DNA of 19,401 bases from WTAW01 sp964540205 (GTDB taxonomy: Bacteria > Acidobacteriota > Aminicenantia > Aminicenantales > Aminicenantaceae): contig CAZIMJ010000008.1 of the NCBI GenBank assembly GCA_964540205.1, positions 1 through 19,401 on the forward strand. The letters are read 5' to 3'. Under the pieces are notes generated by a model. The model searched no databases. It was not told the origin of the DNA and saw only the letters and a program-made list of their open reading frames with translations. This document shows positions 14,020-19,401 of the stretch, piece after piece (position 1 is the stretch's first letter; each line of letters opens with the position of its first letter). A program made the position numbers and the translations under genes.

Positions 14020-15033
14020 ATGAAAATAACTTCAGGATTCCTCGTGTTGCTCTTGACGGCACTGGTTTTGATAACCCTGTCCAGGGCTTATGATAAAAAG
14101 CTGCAGCTCGTCCTCGCCACAGCTACCACTGGAGGGACATACTACCCTGTAGGTGTGGCCATCGCGACCATAACCACAAACAATCTGGACGCAACAGATA
14201 ATATCTCAATGACAGCCATCACTTCCGCAGGTTCCGGAGAGAACATCCAGCTCCTGAAGAATAAAGAGGCTGACCTGGCCATAATCCAAAGTCTCTACGG
14301 CGCCATGGCCTGGCAGGGAAAAGGAAGATATGAAGGTAAACCTCAGCGTTATATAAGATCCCTCACCGTGCTCTGGGAAAATGTAGAACACTTTGTGATC
14401 CTTAAAAAGTATGCCGAAGCAGGCGACATGTCCGACCTTGCAAACATCAAGACAAAGAATTTTTCCATCGGCAAAAGAGGTTCCGGGACAGAAACCTCGG
14501 GCCGGGTGATCCTTGAAGCTCTGGGCTACAATCCTGCCAAGGACTTCAAGCTCAAATACTTGGGCTACAATCCTTCGGCCGGTGCTCTCCAAAACGGCCG
14601 CATCGTGGGCATGAATATCCCTGCAGGCCCCCCGGCCAGCGCTATCACCCAAGCCTATGCCGTTCTTGGCCCCAAGGGAATGAGGATTCTTGATTTCACC
14701 GAAAGCCAGCTCGAAGCAGTCAATTCTGATTATGCGGTCTGGAAGCGCGCAACCCTCAAACCCGGAACCTATCCCGGCCAGGATAAGCCTATCCAAACCA
14801 TCTCTCAATCCAATCTCCTGATTGTGCATGAAGACATCGGTGAGGACAAAATCTATAAGCTCGTAAAAAATATGTATGAGAATTTACCTTTTCTGCGTCA
14901 AGTGCACAGAGCTACAGAGAAGATGTCGATCAAAAACGCACTCGAAGGATTGTCTGTGCCGCTTCATCCTGGCGCATTGAGGTATTACAAAGAACAAGGA
15001 CTCTCTATCCCCCCGCATCTCCTGTTGAATTAA
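14020..15033 (+). CDS. TAXI-family TRAP transporter solute-binding protein
   Basis: The periplasmic binding subunit of a TRAP transporter, TAXI type; it delivers a small organic solute (often dicarboxylates or amino-acid-like compounds in studied cases) to the permease downstream. Signal peptide about 1-23 from this start, then LVLATATTGGTYYPVG (family N-terminal block), SAGSGENIQLLKNKEADLAIIQS, and IGKRGSGTETSGRVILEALG, which forms part of the ligand cleft. Length ~337 residues is normal. I chose ATG 14020 (GGA with 6-nt spacing, compact signal peptide); ATG 13993 in the same frame, with AAGGA only 4 nt away, is a real alternative. Followed after 30 bp by the fused permease. The hairpin at 13899-13956 lies just upstream and might attenuate transcription. 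Confidence 0.92.
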   Translation: MKITSGFLVLLLTALVLITLSRAYDKKLQLVLATATTGGTYYPVGVAIATITTNNLDATDNISMTAITSAGSGENIQLLKNKEADLAIIQSLYGAMAWQGKGRYEGKPQRYIRSLTVLWENVEHFVILKKYAEAGDMSDLANIKTKNFSIGKRGSGTETSGRVILEALGYNPAKDFKLKYLGYNPSAGALQNGRIVGMNIPAGPPASAITQAYAVLGPKGMRILDFTESQLEAVNSDYAVWKRATLKPGTYPGQDKPIQTISQSNLLIVHEDIGEDKIYKLVKNMYENLPFLRQVHRATEKMSIKNALEGLSVPLHPGALRYYKEQGLSIPPHLLLN

Positions 15034-15063
15034 TTCACCGTTTTTCTTATTCTTATTAAAAAT

Positions 15064-16956
15064 ATGGATAATTCCCAGAATGACAATCTGATCTCCGCCA
15101 CTGAAGAATTGTCCATGCCCAAAGACTTCCTGAACAACAGACTGCTTACCTGGATCGCTGCAGGGGTGGCGGCCTTCCACATCTGGGCCAACACTTTTGG
15201 AGACCTGAGCGACCTCTGGAGGAATGCCCTCCATCTCGGCCTTCTAGGCTTTTTAGGATTCATCCTCTATCCGGGAATCAAGAGAAAGACACCACACAAA
15301 GTCCTTGCTGTCGTAAGTTTTGTTTTCGCGCTAGCCCTCCTGTCCACGAGTGTCTACCTGATACTCTTTGAGGAGGCCCTCCACAACCGTAATGAAGTGT
15401 CTGTCCTCGCAGATCTCATCTTTGCGGGCATTGCCGTCGTCCTGGCCCTTGAACTGGCGAGAAGAACCTCGGGTTATGTGATTCCCGTCTTGGCTCTTGC
15501 CTTCCTCTCCTATGTTCTGTGGTGGGGCCGCCATGTCGAGGGCATTTTTAGTTTCCGCGGCATGAATCTCTCCAGGGTCCTCTACAGGATGTTCTTTACC
15601 GACGAAGGTCTTTTCGGGATGATCGCCACGATATCGTCCACCTATGTCTTCATGTTTATCCTGTTTGCTGCCTTTCTACTGAAGTCGGGCGGTGGAGATT
15701 TCATCATCAAATTGTCGCAATCGCTAACCCGCAAAATCGAAGGCGGACCCGGGATCGTTGCCGTTTTGGCTTCCGGATTGATGGGGACCATCTCCGGAAG
15801 CGCTGTGGCCAATACGGTATCGACCGGCTCCATCACGATCCCCATGATGAAAAAGGCTGGCTTCAGTTCTCGATTTGCGGCGGCAGTGGAAACCGCCTCC
15901 TCAACTGGGGGACAGCTCATGCCGCCCATCATGGGTGCCGGTGCCTTTATCATGTCCCAGTGGACACAGATCCCCTATAAAACAATCATCGGAGTTGCCC
16001 TCCTCCCGGCCATTCTGTATTTTGCATCGGTTGCTTTCTATGTGATTATTGAGGCCAGACGAAAGGGAATCCAAAAAACACAAGCTGCAGAGCCTGGATC
16101 ATCTACTAAGATTCTAAAGGAAGGAATTCCCTTTGTTATTCCAATCCTCCTTCTTGTGATCATGCTGGCAGCTGGATTCACTCCGACATACACAGCCGGT
16201 TTCGCCATTCTTGCAGTCGTTGTGTCCTCCTGGATCAGTAAGAACAATCGAATGAGTCTCAAAGACGTTGTGGACGCTCTCGCCACAGGCACGATGAACA
16301 TGATCCCGACAGGGATCCTGCTCATTACTGCTGGAATCATCATCGGGACCATCAATATGACCGGTATTTCCATCACTTTTTCCCATTTGATCGTTGAATG
16401 GTCGGGGGCGAATCTCCTTCTGGCTCTTCTCCTCGTTACGGGAGCTTCTCTTTTACTCGGGATGGGTTTGCCAGTGACTGCAGCCTACATCATGATCGCC
16501 ATCCTGACTGTGCCGGCCTTGACCTCAATGGGTGTGTCTCTGTTGGCGGCTCACATGATCATTTTTTGGCTGTCCCAGGATTCGAATGTCACACCACCTG
16601 TGTGTTTGGCGGCTTTTGCCGCCTCCTCGATCTCTGGCTCACGCCCTATGGCCACCGGATTTACCTCCTGGAAGCTGGCCAAAGGACTCTACATCATGCC
16701 GTTGCTCTTCGCTTACACTGGATTGATCAGCGGCAGCTGGACGGATAGGATCGTCATCTCTTTCTTTGCCCTCTTCGGGATGTTCGCCTTCACTGTTGCC
16801 TTTACTGGATACATGTTTACATCTTTAAGTGTTTTGGCCCGGGTTTTCCTTTTTCTTAGTGCAATTGCCATCTTTTTGCCGGGCTCTCTATGGCTAAATT
16901 TTCTTGGGGTGTGTGTCCTTTTCGGTATCGGGATATATAACAAAAAAGCGCCATAG
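15064..16956 (+). CDS. TRAP transporter fused permease (DctQM-type, TAXI system)
   Basis: A 630-residue inner-membrane permease in which the small (DctQ-like) and large (DctM-like) TRAP subunits are one chain, as is common in TAXI systems. It drives solute uptake with an ion gradient. About 16-18 hydrophobic segments are visible. The M domain carries GLMGTISGSAVANTVSTGSITIPMMKK, ETASSTGGQLMPPIMGAGAFIM and LLGMGLPVTAAYIMIAILTVPAL, all characteristic. The N-terminal ~130 residues form the Q-like part. The start is ATG 15064; no good Shine-Dalgarno precedes it, which suggests coupling to the binding-protein gene whose stop is 30 bp upstream. It ends facing the convergent nucleotidyltransferase, with a structured repeat between. 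Confidence 0.93.
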   Translation: MDNSQNDNLISATEELSMPKDFLNNRLLTWIAAGVAAFHIWANTFGDLSDLWRNALHLGLLGFLGFILYPGIKRKTPHKVLAVVSFVFALALLSTSVYLILFEEALHNRNEVSVLADLIFAGIAVVLALELARRTSGYVIPVLALAFLSYVLWWGRHVEGIFSFRGMNLSRVLYRMFFTDEGLFGMIATISSTYVFMFILFAAFLLKSGGGDFIIKLSQSLTRKIEGGPGIVAVLASGLMGTISGSAVANTVSTGSITIPMMKKAGFSSRFAAAVETASSTGGQLMPPIMGAGAFIMSQWTQIPYKTIIGVALLPAILYFASVAFYVIIEARRKGIQKTQAAEPGSSTKILKEGIPFVIPILLLVIMLAAGFTPTYTAGFAILAVVVSSWISKNNRMSLKDVVDALATGTMNMIPTGILLITAGIIIGTINMTGISITFSHLIVEWSGANLLLALLLVTGASLLLGMGLPVTAAYIMIAILTVPALTSMGVSLLAAHMIIFWLSQDSNVTPPVCLAAFAASSISGSRPMATGFTSWKLAKGLYIMPLLFAYTGLISGSWTDRIVISFFALFGMFAFTVAFTGYMFTSLSVLARVFLFLSAIAIFLPGSLWLNFLGVCVLFGIGIYNKKAP

Positions 16957-16968
16957 GAAAGCATCTCC

Positions 16969-17179
16969 AAAACCGTGATGAATGACGTTCCGAGTGTTCC
17001 AATTAATAGTTTCGAAAACACGCTCAGTTTCCCCAGCGAGGAAACTTCGCTCGGTTGCGGGCTTCCCTCACATCTCCCCATGGGAGATGTACTATGCCCG
17101 TCCAGCCCTTCACACGGTTTTCTCCACCATACAATTGGAACACTCGATAACGCAATATAATTCCCGGCATCACGGTTTT
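16969..17179 (+). repeat. Structured intergenic element, copy 1
   Basis: A ~211-bp element with a second copy in the same orientation at 18917-19133; the core aligns without gaps over ~150 bp. The outer inverted repeat AAAACCGTGATG (16969-16980) / CATCACGGTTTT (17168-17179) is perfect over 12 bp. The inner arms (16991-17004 with 17133-17146) pair perfectly over 14 bp. The core holds hairpins AGTTTCC/GGAAACT (17026-17046) and ACATCTCCC/GGGAGATGT (around 17070-17090), the latter enclosed by CGGGC/GCCCG (17058-17062, 17096-17100). No transposase or sensible ORF. The remaining 17180-17406 contains only weak hairpins (17296-17314 and around 17362-17381) and nothing I can name. Confidence 0.75.
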
Positions 17180-17406
17180 CTGGGACGCTTACGTTTCTCT
17201 GCTTCATTTGAACACTAATTAACAGCCGTTTCTATCGGGCCTATGCGTTCTTCCTGTTCTCTCTCTTATTTAGTCGTACGAGCTTTACTCAGATTAACTT
17301 GAATTATTCAGGTTGATTCATAGTTTACAACGTAAATAAATTCCATTTTGTTTCATTACCTGTTGTGGGGGGATGCCACACGAGGCCTGGGACTTATCTT
17401 TTACCT

Positions 17407-18852
17407 TTAACCAGCGGTTTTTTTGAGCAGTCTGTTCGCAATTTCAAGGCCTTCTTCCTTGGTCTCGAAATCGTTATCCAACTGTTTCTGGTACAGTTTG
17501 TCCAGGATCTTCCCCATTCCGGGTCCGGGGGAGACTCCCATCTCGATCAGGTCCCGGCCCAGAATAAGAGGTTTGATGGACTCATTAGAGATATTGAGCT
17601 CTTCGAATTTATCCAGTAACCATTGGGCCTCCTCATCGAGATCCTCGACAGGTGCCTCGCTCCTCCCGGCTCGGTCAGCTGCGTCAAGAAGCACGACCAT
17701 CACGATCTCACCATTAACATCAGCGGCAAGTCTGTTGAACGCTTTTTTTGTGAGGACGTCTCTGTTCTGCCAGAGCTCAGAAGCGCGGTGATGGCATCTG
17801 ATGAGAGAGAGCACAGTTTTTCGCAGGTCATAGCCGTTCCAGGAATAGATCTTGAAGCGATCAAAGATCTGTTCCGTCATTTTTTCACTGGCAATGTCGT
17901 GTCCGTAGTTGATAATAACCATCCGGCCACGTTTGAATTCCCATCGCGCAGTGGAGGGCTTGCCGATATCGTGGTAGAGAGCTGCTAGAAGAAGGGCTAG
18001 TTTTTTCTGCGGTTGAAAATCTCTTTTCTCAGCCAGGCGTTTGGCTTGATCCACAGTGATCTTGGTGTGTTGCCAGACCGTGTGATGGCCGTAGCGGTCT
18101 TTTTCCGGATGGAAAATAGAATCCTGGATGGATAGAGTCAGCCTGTAGAGCTCCGGAAAGAGCTGGTGCAAGGCATCCAGCATGAACAGTTCCTCAAGAC
18201 CCACGGATGGTTTCGGTGATTCGAGGAGTATCCGGAAGAACTCTTCATTCACGCGTTCTACACTCAGGCCAGCAAGGTCGATCGTTTTGGAGATGCCATA
18301 GATATCGGGATCGATAGAAAAGCCCAAGACTGAAGCAAAACGCGCCGCGCGAAGGACGCGCAGGGGATCTTCTGGAAAAGCCTGGCGGTTTGTCAGGCGA
18401 ATGACTTTTTGTTTGATGTCTTCGAGGCCATCCAGGGGATCATAGACCTCTCCATCACTCAGCCGGGCTGCTATACTGTTGCATCGGAAGTCGCGGCGTT
18501 TCAGGTCCTCTTCGAGGGGAAGGTCTGGGTCGGAAGAGATGATAAAATTCTTGTGTCCCCGGACTTTAGCCTCACTCGGAAGATCCTTTCGGGGAAGAGC
18601 GATGTCATAACTTTTTCTCTTGGTGTTGAACTTGATGATCCCAAAGCTTTTCCCTACCTGATCGACTTTACCGTATTTCCTAAGACGATCGATGATCTGC
18701 TCGATAGTAAAATGAGTAATCAGAATATCTATTCCCTCATCTTTGGCGCATCCCAGGATCTTGTCACGGACATAGCCGCCGACAATGTATACATCTTCCC
18801 CGAAGTGCTCGATGAAAAGCGCCTTATCTTGAAAATCCAATTTAAGTATCAT
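17407..18852 (-). CDS. cca: tRNA nucleotidyltransferase (CCA-adding enzyme family, class II) with HD domain
   Basis: 481-residue member of the tRNA nucleotidyltransferase/poly(A) polymerase family, expected to build or repair the 3' CCA of tRNAs. Visible motifs: VGGYVRDKILG (24-34), YDIALPR (82-88), RRDFRCNSIA (119-128), YDPLDGLEDI (137-146), EDPLRVLRAARF (161-172) and ERVNEEFFRILL (199-210). An HD phosphohydrolase domain follows, with HHTVWQH, LYHDIGKP (292-299) and GHD (318-320). One oddity: the metal-binding DxD after the GGYVRD motif reads G-I-D (40-42), so the first catalytic Asp seems missing, although Asp38/Glu39 are close. Whether it adds CCA, only A, or is a regulator therefore needs testing. 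Start: ATG 18852 behind AGAGG at short spacing. It lies between two copies of a structured repeat. Confidence 0.85.
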   Translation of the reverse strand: MILKLDFQDKALFIEHFGEDVYIVGGYVRDKILGCAKDEGIDILITHFTIEQIIDRLRKYGKVDQVGKSFGIIKFNTKRKSYDIALPRKDLPSEAKVRGHKNFIISSDPDLPLEEDLKRRDFRCNSIAARLSDGEVYDPLDGLEDIKQKVIRLTNRQAFPEDPLRVLRAARFASVLGFSIDPDIYGISKTIDLAGLSVERVNEEFFRILLESPKPSVGLEELFMLDALHQLFPELYRLTLSIQDSIFHPEKDRYGHHTVWQHTKITVDQAKRLAEKRDFQPQKKLALLLAALYHDIGKPSTARWEFKRGRMVIINYGHDIASEKMTEQIFDRFKIYSWNGYDLRKTVLSLIRCHHRASELWQNRDVLTKKAFNRLAADVNGEIVMVVLLDAADRAGRSEAPVEDLDEEAQWLLDKFEELNISNESIKPLILGRDLIEMGVSPGPGMGKILDKLYQKQLDNDFETKEEGLEIANRLLKKTAG

Positions 18853-18916
18853 CGGCCTCTATTATATATCGCCTCGTAGCAGGATTGCCAGATACATCTA
18901 TCTAAAGTTCGCACTC

Positions 18917-19133
18917 CAAAATCCGTGCTGATGTTTTTCCGAGCGATCAGATTATATGATATCAAAAACACAATCAGTTTCCCCAGCGAGGAAACTTCGT
19001 TCGGATCCGGGATTCCATCACATCTCCCCTTGGGAGATGTGCCATGCCCGTCCATCCCTTCTCACGGTTTTTTCCATCACACAATCTGATCACCCAACAA
19101 CGTTTATAAGCATTCGTGGTACCACAGATTTTG
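18917..19133 (+). repeat. Structured intergenic element, copy 2
   Basis: Same orientation and core as 16969-17179. The outer arms CAAAATCCGTG (18917-18927) / CACAGATTTTG (19123-19133) pair at 10 of 11 positions. The inner arms GATCAGATT (18945-18953) / AATCTGATC (19083-19091) pair perfectly. Relative to copy 1 the inner arm has changed at three base pairs, each time on both sides. The two core hairpins are conserved, and ACATCTCCC/GGGAGATGT gains a C-G pair here. It occupies the divergent region between the nucleotidyltransferase and the gene at 19226. Confidence 0.75.
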
Positions 19134-19161
19134 AAACGTAATTTATGCACAGAAAAAAATG

Positions 19162-19190
19162 TTGACATGATTTTTGATTACAAACAGAAT
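19162..19190 (+). promoter_or_regulatory. Probable sigma-70 promoter of the last gene
   Basis: TTGACA (19162-19167), 17 nt, CAGAAT (19185-19190). The expected start near 19197 leaves a ~29-nt leader with ATAGGAG at 19214-19220. Confidence 0.5.
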
Positions 19191-19225
19191 TGAATCTTAG
19201 TATCTAGCAAGATATAGGAGCAAAA

Positions 19226-19401
19226 ATGAGAAAGCTAATTCCGTTGGTTCTTATTTTAACTGTGTTTTCTTTCAGCGGGTGGGGCGATGAGATCGACAGC
19301 CTCTCCCAAATTCTTCTTACCGGCAAGGGGATCAAAGATACCGATAAGGACACGCTTGCCGATCAAATTTCTCTCAACATTATCATACCCGATAATCCAA
19401 A
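19226..19401 (+). CDS. Secreted protein, N-terminal fragment (cut by window end)
   Basis: The frame is open to the end of the window; 58 codons are visible. A signal peptide (MRKLIPLVLILTVFSFSGWG) is followed by DEIDSLSQILLTGKG. Then comes a short acidic turn, DTDKDTLAD, which has the D-x-D-x-D-xxx-D spacing of calcium-binding type-3/dockerin-like loops found near the start of some large exported bacterial enzymes. The rest of the protein, and so its function, is not in view. The start ATG 19226 has AGGAG six bases upstream and a sigma-70-like promoter before it. Confidence 0.75.
   Translation, partial: MRKLIPLVLILTVFSFSGWGDEIDSLSQILLTGKGIKDTDKDTLADQISLNIIIPDNP

Noticed and set aside
16969..19133. 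Compound transposon carrying the nucleotidyltransferase
   Set aside because: The flanking repeats encode no transposase, no target-site duplication is visible, and the gene is a housekeeping type; independent insertion or retention is simpler.
18849..19168. Short frames on the - strand over structured element copy 2 (and the matching ones over copy 1)
   Set aside because: They translate the palindromic core, resemble each other only because the DNA is repeated, and lack ribosome sites.
18917..19225. Riboswitch for the gene at 19226
   Set aside because: The same element also occurs at 16969-17179 between convergent genes where it cannot be a leader, and a sigma-70-like promoter lies after copy 2.
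1..19401. CRISPR arrays, tRNA or rRNA genes, integrase or phage genes
   Set aside because: None found on either strand by inspection; no spaced direct repeats or cloverleaf-like sequences seen.

Overview
The window reads as chromosomal DNA of an uncultured Gram-negative (diderm) bacterium. It encodes a BamA-type outer-membrane assembly protein, a TonB-dependent receptor, several lipoproteins and periplasmic proteins. The mix of C69 dipeptidase, TAXI-TRAP transporter, carboxypeptidase-regulatory TonB receptor and LTxxQ proteins beside an ECF sigma factor suggests the Acidobacteriota/Aminicenantota neighbourhood. That placement is inference; no rRNA or other phylogenetic marker is present.

Layout. 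(i) 1-1757: secreted C69 dipeptidase on the + strand. (ii) 1758-7309: an AT-rich + strand block with three related lipoproteins built from one ~71-residue repeat, a small outer-membrane beta-barrel protein and BamA. (iii) 7400-9033: a Spy/CpxP-like periplasmic protein and a DOMON/CBM9-like lipoprotein. (iv) 9155-13666 on the - strand: a TonB-dependent receptor, a possible 27-aa membrane peptide, and a compact operon of ECF sigma factor, one-pass anti-sigma factor and membrane-anchored Spy-like protein. (v) 13899-16956: a palindromic repeat, then a TAXI binding protein and fused TRAP permease. (vi) 16969-19133: a tRNA nucleotidyltransferase (- strand) lying between two directly repeated, highly structured ~215-bp elements. 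(vii) 19226-end: the start of a secreted protein.

Main result. Five places carry the two-part motif GGAAT(A/G)(A/T) - exactly 16 nt - GTCTAA, close to the E. coli sigma-E promoter consensus. One lies upstream of the ECF sigma gene itself. Others lie upstream of the second Spy-like gene, the first repeat lipoprotein and the small membrane peptide. The fifth reads divergently into a gene-free stretch that ends in a hairpin followed by a T-rich tail (candidate small RNA). Weaker versions sit further upstream of the sigma gene and upstream of bamA. The window therefore seems to hold an ECF regulator together with much of its local envelope-stress regulon, and the promoter code is readable from the sequence.

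The sigma gene appears to start at CTG: a strong Shine-Dalgarno and a typical ECF N-terminus lie upstream of the first GTG/ATG. The two structured elements around the nucleotidyltransferase keep a conserved core while their closing stems change on both sides together, which points to selection on a folded form.
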